Assembly: GCA_964016985.1 (NCBI GenBank)
Contig: OZ024823.1
Span: forward strand, 133,196,112-133,260,111
DNA length: 64,000 nt
Direction: 5' to 3'
Source: Anodontia alba
Lineage: Eukaryota; Mollusca; Bivalvia; Lucinida; Lucinidae
Shown here piece by piece: positions 55,830 to 64,000 of the stretch (positions within the stretch are counted from its first letter, which is position 1; the number at the start of each line of letters is the position of its first letter). A program made the translations under genes and the position numbers. Below the pieces are notes generated by a model, which was not told where the DNA came from, ran no database searches, and saw only the letters and a list, made by a program, of their open reading frames with translations.

Positions 55830-56490
55830 AGAATGTTGTCTTCTACAATTTTGAAGTTGCTTAAAAGGATAAACATGTCAGCACAAAACAGCCATTATGT
55901 CTTTGAAAATTGTCATTGATATTGTTAAAAAGCAGTTGCTATGTTGAGCTTAAATTAGATTTGAAATGTTTAAACCTAATCTCAATTTCTAAAGCTTCTT
56001 GCTGTTTTATGTGGTTTTCTCACAACTCCTTTATAGGATATTTCTGTCGTAAATAAAAACAGCATGGCAAATAGAATGGTACCTTATCTCCTACAAACAA
56101 TCATACAGGAAGACTAGGGGCCTGCATCGTGATGAGAACTGTATTGATACTAAATATTTGGACACATACCTAAGCAAACAGAGTGGGCACAGATCAGACT
56201 GATCAGGGTCTGCATTGTTTACTGTCAGGGAATGGATACACTCTCAAGGGAGTTTACTCTGTCAAAACTATCAATCTGTTTTAACCTCCCTTTTGAAAAG
56301 GTGTCTTTTCCTAAAAGGAAAGAGAAAGAGCAAATTCTTTCCTTTTAGAGTATATAGATAACTTTGTTGAAGGGACTTGGCATGCAGAAAGCAAACAGGA
56401 ACTCACAAAAGTTATCTCCCTTGTATAAGTGATGGAAAATGTAGCATGTATATCCAGTCCCATTTACAGACACATCACTTGGTACAGAAA

Positions 56491-56820
56491 CAGTCGACTC
56501 TTGTTATCTCAAAGTCCCTCTGAAATACCTCGAGATATCCGTACCACGGCATATCAGATTTGCAGAATTGAGGAAAAAATAAATAAAATAAAACGAACAA
56601 CCACATTTCAAAAATGAATATGTAGTTTGACTCCTGAAGTTAGAGATATATTGAAAATATTGTGGAAAAGAGGAGAAATTGCTCCTTAGGAGCAATTTCT
56701 CCTCTTTTCCACAATATTTTGTTACCTTAACTATCCATGTTAAAACAGGGACCAGATTTTCACTTCGAGATAAGCGGTTATTTGAGACAAGGAAAGTCGA
56801 GATAATGAGAGTCAGCTGTA
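56491..56820. mobile_element. Tigger/pogo-like element with perfect internal hairpin
   Basis: CAGTCGACTCTTGTTATCTC at the left and ATGAGAGTCAGCTG at the right. In the centre, 'aatattgtggaaaagaggag' and its complement form a perfect stem of about 32 bp around 'cctta'. The 107-codon minus-strand frame across it is not a gene. Confidence 0.7.
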
Positions 56821-57717
56821 TGGACATATTTTGATGAAAAAAGAAAACAAAAAAAAATATCTTCTGAATACATGTACATGTACTCTCTTTATCTTAATAT
56901 GGACTAGATGAATGCACAGTAGGGACCTTTGCTGTTAACTTTGGGACAGTTGTTGTTTTTGTTTTTGTTTTTTTCGCAGCACGCCTTGACTGCAAATTGA
57001 TGCAGAATTGCAAATTGCTTTATTGTGCTGCTTGTGGTTTTATAGATTTCAGCTGTGTCAGGCTTAAAGGGACCATAGTGCTTATGTGAACAACAAAGAC
57101 CAAGATCAACCTGCACTCCACAGTCTAAGCAGGGCTTTTCCTTTACACCAATATATTCTGCAGTATCCAGTCTTGTTCAGGATGAACAGTAAAGATCATG
57201 AAGAGACTGTGCATATGCACACACTGATCTTGAACTTCACTGGTCATGTAAACACCAGGTTCCCTGTTGCTTGACTCTACTTATTTATTAAGTAAGATTA
57301 CCTGTTGGTTTATTTCTAAGGTTTCCAATTAATGTCCTCATTTAAAAAGAACTACAGGAATTAATCCATGTAAAAATCAATATTTGAAACTGAACAAGGG
57401 AAAAGCTACCTTTTCCCTTGATGTGACTGATATATAACCAGGTTAGCCTAAGCATGTGAGCAGTCTGTTTAGGTCTGTGTTGTGTATTGTGTTAACTCTA
57501 AATATTTGAGCAAGTATGTGCCTCCCTGCAAACTTCATTGTTATCATATAAAGAGTCAACAAAACTGAGACTCCGATTTTCATTCTTTTATATGTTCTGT
57601 TTTCAAATGCAACATTTATAGATTTTATTTGGCATTTCATGTGAATAAAATGTAAAACTTTATCTTCTCTGAAAAAAAAAAAAAAAAAAATTTTTTTGCA
57701 GGGTAGTTAAAGTACAA

Positions 57718-57954
57718 GGCCCAGTTGTTCAAAACATCGTTAGTTAACGTATCGTTAAAAACTTTGATCATTAAATATGGCATTTATGCCAATATTTTTG
57801 CTGAAAAAAGGTGAGTAGCTTTTGCATTTGCAAAAGCTACTCACATTTTTTCAGCAAAAATACCTGTGAATTTGATATTGCACTTACTAGAACAGGTAAC
57901 ATTTTGACCACTAACAAGCTCATTAAGCTGACAATGCTTTGAACAACTGGGCCC
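57718..57954. mobile_element. GGGCCCAG-family palindromic MITE
   Basis: GGCCCAGTTGTTCAAAACAT to TTTGAACAACTGGGCCC; stem 'gtgagtagcttttgcatttg' pairs with its complement. Confidence 0.8.
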
Positions 57955-58009
57955 AGATTTATAACTTGCTGTAAATACTCTAAACACTTAAGAGATACAT
58001 GGTTTATTC

Positions 58010-58215
58010 TTTATATAAGGCATGACATTTCTGCTAAGCAAATGATTCACATGAAATTACTCTAAACACTCAAGGGACATATGGTTTACTCTTTATATAA
58101 GGCATGACATTTCTGCTAAGCAGATGATTCACATGATATGGCAAGCTCAATTTTCTCTAAAAGAAAAAAAAATGAGACTGTTGTATACTACACGTTTGCT
58201 TGGTGCTTTGAGGAT
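58010..58215. mobile_element. MITE fragments with a local ~60-bp duplication
   Basis: 'ataaggcatgacatttctgc' plus 'gatgattcacatga' occurs twice (58015 and 58098), with 'aaacactnaagnga' before each. It belongs to the 'gcagatgattcacatg' hairpin family. Confidence 0.5.
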
Positions 58216-58414
58216 GAAATAACCTGATTTTACCATAGAGGGACCGGTAGTGACTGGTTTTGCAAAATTGGTAACTTTCATTTCCTTCATTGATAATGGG
58301 GTTAGCGCAGATTATACTTTTTATTTCCTTTGGGATCATTGAGTCAATTCTGATTAATTTGAAAATTGAATACAGATTATGTAACTCAGTACTAGGAGCG
58401 TATACATCCTAACA

Positions 58415-58560
58415 AACTTATTTCTCCATGAAAACATACGTTGTGCGCGCTCAAGAGAAGTGCCTAACTGAAGCATGTCTCATGAATACCTACATGTACA
58501 ACATATGTTTTCATGGAGAAGAAAAATATTATTTTGATACCCACCCCCTCTTATCTGGAG
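58415..58560. mobile_element. Long palindromic MITE
   Basis: 'ttatttctccatgaaaacat' and 'acatatgttttcatggagaa' arms around 'gagaagtgcctaactgaagc'. Confidence 0.65.
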
Positions 58561-59027
58561 CTATAACTAGGTTGTAATTCGTACTTTGGAAATTTTATGG
58601 GTCTGTATTCATAAATTAAGAAACAATAATACATTGTGCATATATATATGACTTTTTTAGAGGTTCTCTGTCAATGGGATCTGACTCAGAACTGTATGCT
58701 TCCTGGTGTTACTAAGAGATACAGTCTGTATTTCATAATTTTGTCGCAGAAATTTGTTTGCTTTTCTTGGGCTACTGGTACCGGGCTTCACCTTTGATGC
58801 ATGGAACCATGATTCCCGTGGTTTAACTTGTGGACATTACCAGATTGTAAAGAAGATGTCGAAGAAGAGCCACTATCACAGAACATAGCCTACCAATGAC
58901 ACCAAGACCAAGAGGAAGAGTAAACAAACCTTGACAGCATATATTTTAAAATTCAGTGAAAAACTGTGATGAATTTGAGTTCACCATTGTTGATACTCTT
59001 TGATATTGATGCAGGATTTATATAATT

Positions 59028-59240
59028 ATCGTATTCGACCTAAGTACTGCACATATACCTATAAGCGCACAGTCAAGCAATTCCATAGCTTAGATTGCAG
59101 CCAGTATAGTTTTTTGCCTACTTCTTTATACAGGTATATGTTGCAGGTGCCCATTTGAATTGCATCGACTTATTGATGCAGTTCAAATGAGTACCCACAT
59201 CTGCTTTCATAAAGAAAATCAGAAAAAAAAACCCACAAAA
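59028..59240. mobile_element. Palindromic MITE variant ('gtgcccatttgaattgcatc')
   Basis: 'gtgcccatttgaattgcatc' and 'atgcagttcaaatgagtacc' are inverted partners around 'gacttattg'. Related words occur at 32070-32130. Confidence 0.55.
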
Positions 59241-59287
59241 ACATTGCATAAACACCAATAGATAAGTCATTTGCCAATCTTGTTTTT

Positions 59288-60030
59288 ATGCCCCCGCCAT
59301 TTCGAAGAATAGTGGAACGGCATTGTGTTACCCCTGTCAGTCCGTCCCGTACGTACGTACGTCCATCCCAATTCGTGTCCGGGCCATAACTCCTAAACCA
59401 TATGGAATATATTTATGAAACTTTACAGGTGCATGCATGACATTGAGACGATATGTCATGCAAAAGGAAGACTACTCTTGCTTGTTTGGTTTTTGAATTA
59501 TCTGCCCTTGACTTAGTTCCATACCGTAAACCGGGTCCGGGCCATAACTCCTTAACCGTATGGAATATATTTATGAAACTTTACAGGTGCATGCATGACA
59601 TTAAGATGATGTGTCGTGAAAAAGGAAGACAACTCTTGCTTGTTTGTTTTTTTTATTTATCTGCCCTTGACTTAGTTCCATATAGTAAACCGTGCCCGGG
59701 CTATAACTCCTTAACCGTATGGAATATATTTATGAAACTTTACAGGGGCATGCATGACATTGAGACAATGTGTCGTGAAAAAAGGAAGACAACTCTTGCT
59801 TGTTTGGTTTTTGAATTATCTGGCCTTGACTTAGTTCCATATAGTAAACTGTGTGTGGGCCATAACTCCTAAACCATATTTACAGATGCATGCATGATAT
59901 TGATGCGATGTGTAATGAACATGGAAGACAACTCTAACTTCATGCTGTACCTGTCACAATTACATATGTAACCTTTTTCTGAATGGCATTTTGGCGGGGC
60001 ATCCGTGTCCTATGGACACTTTTTCTAGTT
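59288..60030 (+). mobile_element. Helentron-like element, ATGCCCCCGCC 5' end, ~165-bp units
   Basis: ATGCCCCCGCCATTTCG at the 5' end is inverted as TTTTGGCGGGGCAT near the 3' end, followed by a GTGTCCTATGGACAC hairpin and CTAGTTT. Three and a half units of about 165 bp carry 'gggccataactccttaaccg', 'gcatgcatgacattgagac' and 'cccttgacttagttccata'. The 139-codon frame (59453-59872) is these units translated in frame, and is not a gene. Confidence 0.7.
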
Positions 60031-60218
60031 TAAAGCATACTTTTAGTTGGTGGATACATATTTTACTACAAGTTTTCCCAGTACTTTTGAAAAATCTTAG
60101 AGCGCAGTATGGTAATTAGGTCAAATATGGTATGTACAATATCAAGAGATACTCTATTTGTCTATCTACACTTATGTACTAGTTGGGCATAGAACAGAAT
60201 TTTATCTTTGTTTTTCAG

Positions 60219-60272
60219 ACAAGCATCCTGGTTATTTGCCAGCTGTCAAAGACACAGATTACAAAGATACAG
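60219..60272 (+). CDS. Exon 6: short symmetric linker exon
   Basis: Acceptor ttatctttgtttttcAG (60217-60218). In phase 1 it encodes DKHPGYLPAVKDTDYKDTG, with G completed in the next exon or intron-edge codon. Length 54 nt, donor ATACAG before GTATAT. Its composition continues the polar, Asp- and Tyr-bearing style of exon 5. The strong acceptor, matching phase and lack of stops support it, but there is no domain to confirm it. Being symmetric it could be skipped without a frame change. Confidence 0.68.
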
Positions 60273-60584
60273 GTATATTTTTCTGTCAAGATTTGTACAC
60301 TGAATAGCTGGTTACAGGTCATATGAAATACTTCATTCCCTTTTTCAATCCTTGAAGTCACTTGACTGCATAGTCTTTCATGGATATTTCAAGATATTTA
60401 ATGTTTCAGGCATTGTTTGTATATGTTTCAAGAAAATATTATTTAATGAATAGCCACAGCACATTTTATAGAGAAATAAGAGAAATACTGATTTTGTTAC
60501 TTTTGTAATCCCTCCCCCACCCCCTCCAAATAATGGTTTCTCTGATATTTATTACTACTGTGTCTCCCTTGGTTCTACTTGTAG

Positions 60585-60665
60585 AGAAAATAGACACTAC
60601 AGACCATGCAGACAAGACACCAGTGGTTGCTCAGCCTCCAAAACACACACAGGATGTACAACCAG
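60585..60665 (+). CDS. Exon 7: short symmetric linker exon
   Basis: Acceptor tctcccttggttctacttgtAG (60583-60584). In phase 1 it encodes EKIDTTDHADKTPVVAQPP then KHTQDVQP. Length 81 nt; donor ACCAG before GTTGGT, a weaker donor. The content is polar with Thr, Asp, Pro and Gln, suiting an extracellular stalk. No cysteine or membrane segment. The next exon must lie beyond or was not recognised in the last 3.3 kb. Confidence 0.62.
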
Positions 60666-60699
60666 GTTGGTTTATTATTTTTTTCAACAAAAAAAATAC

Positions 60700-60840
60700 T
60701 GATAGTTTTCTTATTTCTCCACAAAAACATTGTGACCATTGAATAGAAGTGCCGCTTTGATTGATGCCTTTCTAAGGAGTACCCATAACATTGTTTTTGT
60801 GGAGAAGGAAGAACAATATTATCTGAATACTCTCTCTTGT
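60700..60840. mobile_element. Long palindromic MITE
   Basis: 'ttatttctccacaaaaacat' and 'acattgtttttgtggagaag' arms around 'agtgccgctttgattgatgc'. It starts about 35 bp after the exon 7 donor. Confidence 0.65.
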
Positions 60841-61231
60841 CTGGACTATGACCACACTTTTTGGGAAAAGGTAGGGGGATAATCGTCCTACTGATCTATG
60901 TGTTGTGTCTGTCTATGTTCCCTTTCATTTGTAATTGATGCCATCTCCAAGACTACAAACTTGAGACTTGGATATGTCTTGGATACCTATGCAGATGTGA
61001 GTAGGCATGTTACAAGTTCTCAAAGTTTATAGGGTGGATTGTCCATTAGGACAGGGTCAGAGGGGTCGGAGAGTGGGATCAAAATTGCATCGCAGAAAAT
61101 AATCATGTAGCATAATTAATCCAAGTTATGTTTGTATATAAGGTCTGTTGTTAGAATACCGGCATTTTCTGTTATTCTAAGTGTTAGTGGAGACCAGCCC
61201 ATGCGTCTGCAAAGTCTATTCAGGACATTCT

Positions 61232-61442
61232 ACAAGTGGAGATTGATCATGAAATATTTTCTCCCTTCCTCTGATTCAAGAAGGGCAGTTGTCAGTTCCT
61301 GGCAAAAGAATGTGCACAGTACTGGTTAACCGCTTAGAGGACTAAGCCTGCCCAGTAAACGTGTGGTTAGGTAAAACTGACCACACTCAACATGACCCCA
61401 TTGAGTTGACTGGGCCGTAAAACCTCAATACAAACAAACAAT
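61232..61442 (+). mobile_element. SINE, plus strand, head not clear
   Basis: 'cccttcctctgattcaagaa' and 'gggcagttgtcagttcctgg' match the central domain; 'tgactgggccgtaaaacctc' plus 'aatacaaacaaacaa' match the tail of the 5328-5546 SINE. The 65-codon frame here is part of it. Confidence 0.7.
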
Positions 61443-61479
61443 ACAGTAGAACAACTAGAACACATAGCATCAGATAAGA

Positions 61480-61610
61480 ATAAATATTTTTCTTATTTCT
61501 CCACAAAAACATGTTGTGGTACTCATTAGAAGTGTCTTGCCAAAGCAATTCTAATGAGTACCCACAAAGTATGCTTTCATTGAAAAATAAGAAAAGTCAA
61601 TATGTTCTGA
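61480..61610. mobile_element. Long palindromic MITE
   Basis: 'ttatttctccacaaaaacat' and 'gtatgctttcattgaaaaat' arms around 'agaagtgtcttgccaaagca'. Confidence 0.65.
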
Positions 61611-62092
61611 AAAAAAAAAAAAAAAAACCCAAAAAAACTTTATCTGGCACAATCAGAGGACCATTAGAAATAGTTCTGGTTATGGATTATTCCATTCATC
61701 AAGGGTTTAATTCTATAGAAAAAAAATGACTTATGGGGATTCAAAGTTTATTCCATTTTATCAGGGTAACTGATCCGTTAGTGTTCTACACATGAAAGCT
61801 CTTCTTTATTGAGCAAGTGAATAACAAAGGCCATAGCCAGACCAAAAGGATGCTTGCCTCCATACTACGTATTTTTAACCTGCATATCTTTGTAGTCTGA
61901 TCAGGACTAACACTTTCATTGTATCACACAATGATATTCCTCAGTCATTTCTGACTATGAGCAACTTGATCTTTAAGTCTGTTGACTGCAGTGCTATCAC
62001 TAATTCTGGATTACATAGATGATGAAAGATCGTTCTACCACAGGGTATTCATAGTCTTGTTATTTTCCATGAAAATATATGTTTTGGGTACT

Positions 62093-62290
62093 CTGCTGAA
62101 TAAATTAAAATACCATGCCCACTTCTAATTGTCAGCCAGTCAGATTCCTTGATCCAGATTGTTGATATAAATTCACATACTGAATTGCAAATAGTGCAGA
62201 TTCAGATCAGTTGGCTTCTTCAGAAGCCAACTGATCTGGATCTACAGTTTGCAAAGGCAGGGTATATCCGGGATCATCAGGAGGTTTAAA
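62093..62290. mobile_element. piggyBac-like MITE, TTAA ends lost
   Basis: 'ctgctgaataaattaaaata' and 'ggtatatccgggatcatcag' flank the perfect hairpin 'gatcagttggcttcttcaga' and its complement. Confidence 0.7.
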
Positions 62291-62530
62291 AATAGCATTA
62301 GTTACTTTTTCAAAAAGACATTGCTGGGGCAATACTAATGAGTACCCACAGTATATTTTTTTGTGGGGAAATAATAGCTCCAAATAAGACACTTTTTTTA
62401 CAATAAAAAATTAGATATTTTTCATATTTGTCCATGTAAACATATGTTGTCTGTACTCATTAGAAGTTCCTCACCATGGCACTTCTAAAGAGTAACAACA
62501 ACGTATATTTTCTATGGAGAAATACGAAAA
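62285..62530. mobile_element. Two palindromic MITEs in a row
   Basis: A degraded copy (62285-62400) and a cleaner copy (62405-62530) with 'catatgttgtctgtactcat' and 'gagtaacaacaacgtatatt' arms. Confidence 0.6.
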
Positions 62531-62534
62531 AATA

Positions 62535-62737
62535 TTAACCCTGGTCCTGCTGAACCCAGATATGCCCTGCCTTTGCAAACAGTGTAGATCCAGATCAGTT
62601 GGCTTCTTCAGAAGCTGACTGATCTGGATCTGCACTGTTTGTCATTCAGAATGTGAATTTATATCAACAATCTGGATTATGTAATCTGATTGGCTAACAA
62701 TTAGAAATCTTAATTTGTTCAGCATGACAAGGGTTAA
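62535..62737. mobile_element. TTAA MITE (piggyBac-like)
   Basis: TTAACCCTGGTCCTGCTGAA to TTCAGCATGACAAGGGTTAA, TTAA on both sides, with the usual hairpin. Confidence 0.85.
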
Positions 62738-62884
62738 TATAGATATCCGCTATTATCTGGAGCTATGGTAATAAGAATAAGAATTCATGTAGCTACCCCA
62801 CCTTCTGGAGCCGTGAGTAAGGAATCAACAAAGGACTTTATTTAATAGACACAGAAGATATGCTGCTTTTTCCAACCAAAATAT

Positions 62885-62990
62885 GTTGATATTTTTCTTA
62901 TTTCTTCATGAAAACACAGATTGTTGGTACTCATTAGAAGCACCTTTCTGATGCACTTCTAATGACAAACATTTAGACAGGCAATAAATT
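62885..62990. mobile_element. Long palindromic MITE, right arm truncated
   Basis: 'ttatttcttcatgaaaacac', 'ggtactcattagaagcacct' and 'atgcacttctaatgacaaac'. Confidence 0.55.
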
Positions 62991-63004
62991 TCATATTCTC
63001 AATC

Positions 63005-63225
63005 TGCAGTACCGGTATTTACCCTAAGTATTAGGACACCTTACTGTCTTACCATACTTGTCCCAGAATTTGAACCAGTCAATTTTTGCTATCTGTTTAT
63101 GTGTGTAAAAACAGCTGGACGAGTAGCAAACTGTGTAGACCCAGATCAGATGCCGCATGATGCGGCATCTGATCTGGGTCTACACTGTTTGCTCAGACCT
63201 GTCTGTCCCAGGGTTATTACGGTGC
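63005..63225. mobile_element. Hairpin-core MITE, clean core
   Basis: The core 'gtgtagacccagatcagatg' pairs perfectly with 'catctgatctgggtctacac' around 'ccgcatgatgcgg', about 37 bp per arm when flanking bases are counted. Outer parts 'taagtattaggacaccttac' and 'cagacctgtctgtcccaggg' do not form clean inverted ends. Confidence 0.7.
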
Positions 63226-63420
63226 ACAAGTGTGACGTATGAGGAAATACATATGAAGCTTAATCACATGAAAATCGGCTGAATGACTTCCCACAGTGTA
63301 TGTTTTCATAGAGAAATGAGAAGAATATTGTCTGGGTTCTATTCTTACGTTAAGATCCATGTTTTCTCAACATGACAAGAAAAATAGAACTTAACAGAAC
63401 TTGATACATTTGATGCCATT

Positions 63421-64000
63421 TTTTTTATACCCCACCACACAATAGTGACTTGTATTGTGATTGATGTCTATTATGTGTCAGTCCATGTGTCCGATTGGAG
63501 CTGACAAATATAAATTTATGCATCCATCTGTTGTCTGTCTGTCCATTTGTATTTTCATTTATGGATAATAACTTGAGTAAATATATCTGTGGATTTTTGC
63601 CAAACTTGGTATGTGCATTGATATGGAGATCTGGTTTATCTGCCCACCATGTGATAGTGGCAGAGTATTATCGTTCCACATTTTTGGTTGGTTTAATCAT
63701 ATTTTACTAATCATCAAATATATATTACAACATATACAATATGGTATGCAAATTAACATTAGGATCAGAACGAAAGCTAGGCTTATTTAGTTCTTCTCCT
63801 AACACATTTTTATTTTTCAAGGGAAGCAATTTTTGTGACATCCTGTTTGCAGTTTGTGGGTATCTTTAAAGAGATGTCACCTCTAGAAGGAAAGAGAGCA
63901 AATTCTATCCTTGTAGAGCTGACCCCTTTTCAGTAGGGAGGCAATAACAGTTTTACAGAATTGTCTCCCATGAAAATGTATCTGTTCCCCTTAAACATAT
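63421..64000 (+). other. Array-element fragment and unassigned sequence at the right edge
   Basis: 'tataccccaccacacaatag' near 63427, followed by 'gtcagtccatgtgtccgatt' and 'ttgccaaacttggtatgtgc', resembles the 5' part of the array elements, but no 3' hairpin was found. The frame at 63495-63710 is part of it. The last 300 bases hold no recognised exon. Confidence 0.45.

Larger units (their letters stand above)
5754..60665 (+). other. Gene span: MANSC-EGF-LDLa extracellular protein (right end open)
   Basis: Seven coding exons on the + strand splice in frame with GT-AG junctions: 5754-6137, 17803-18055, 43553-43666, 46932-47081, 50702-52327, 60219-60272 and 60585-60665. The first intron is phase 0 and the rest are phase 1. 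The spliced frame is 2,662 nt, or 887 residues plus one base. MANSC plus LDLa is known from LRP11 and HAI-1 (SPINT1). This protein shows neither the Kunitz domains of SPINT1 nor a visible PKD domain as in LRP11, so no gene symbol is given. No stop codon follows exon 7 in frame, so the gene continues right. Additional symmetric phase-1 exons could have been missed in the long introns. Confidence 0.8.

Noticed and set aside
59453..59872. 139-codon open frame
   Set aside because: It is three in-frame copies of a tandem repeat unit inside the element at 59288-60030; the protein repeats itself and has no recognisable domain.
5754..60665. Naming the gene LRP11 or SPINT1
   Set aside because: Shared MANSC and LDLa modules are not enough; no PKD or Kunitz domain was seen and an extra EGF-like module and giant disordered exon are present.

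Overview
The window looks like AT-rich nuclear DNA from an invertebrate metazoan, most likely a bivalve mollusc. It has large introns with GT-AG splice sites and few real coding segments. It is packed with short palindromic transposons (MITEs), tRNA-derived SINEs, and long tandem-array elements that begin AGCTCACCTGAGC and end near GGCCCTCTTGTTT. I associate that last type with bivalve genomes. The bivalve call is recognition plus inference; no ribosomal or mitochondrial marker is present to confirm it.

I can support one protein-coding gene. It lies on the + strand and runs from a start codon at 5754 past the right edge. Seven coding exons join without a frame break: 5754-6137, 17803-18055, 43553-43666, 46932-47081, 50702-52327, 60219-60272 and 60585-60665. 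The joined reading frame gives about 887 residues: signal peptide, MANSC domain (split over exons 1 and 2), Ser/Thr-rich linker, six-cysteine EGF/EB-like module, LDL-receptor class A module, then a very long disordered region. That region is rich in Q/N/P/Y at first and in D/R/Y later. All introns after exon 2 are phase 1. The product should be secreted or a type I membrane protein; no membrane segment is visible, so the C-terminus lies beyond the window.

Layout: 1-5300 holds a TTAA-type MITE, a tandem-array element with an almost perfect ~0.85-kb duplication, and simple repeats. 5300-6140 holds a SINE and exon 1. 6770-13606 holds two long tandem-array elements. 14654-16131 holds a third array, followed by exon 2. 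18100-32000 is intron with MITEs and two larger candidate DNA transposons. 32400-42700 holds an unclassified retroposon-like repeat, TTAA MITEs, a higher-order array (35068-37243), a hAT-like element and a fourth array. 43300-47400 holds exons 3 and 4 with a SINE and MITEs. 47400-50700 holds nested MITEs. 50702-52327 is the large exon 5. 52400-64000 holds more MITEs, one array element, and exons 6 and 7.

The most interesting signals are these. A MITE ends 11 nt before the acceptor AG of exon 4. One palindromic core is shared by otherwise unrelated MITE families. The Helentron-like arrays repeat near-consensus sites for animal transcription factors. A 5S-rRNA-like promoter block sits inside a Tigger-like element. 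All coordinates were read by eye; element edges without a stated target-site duplication are approximate.
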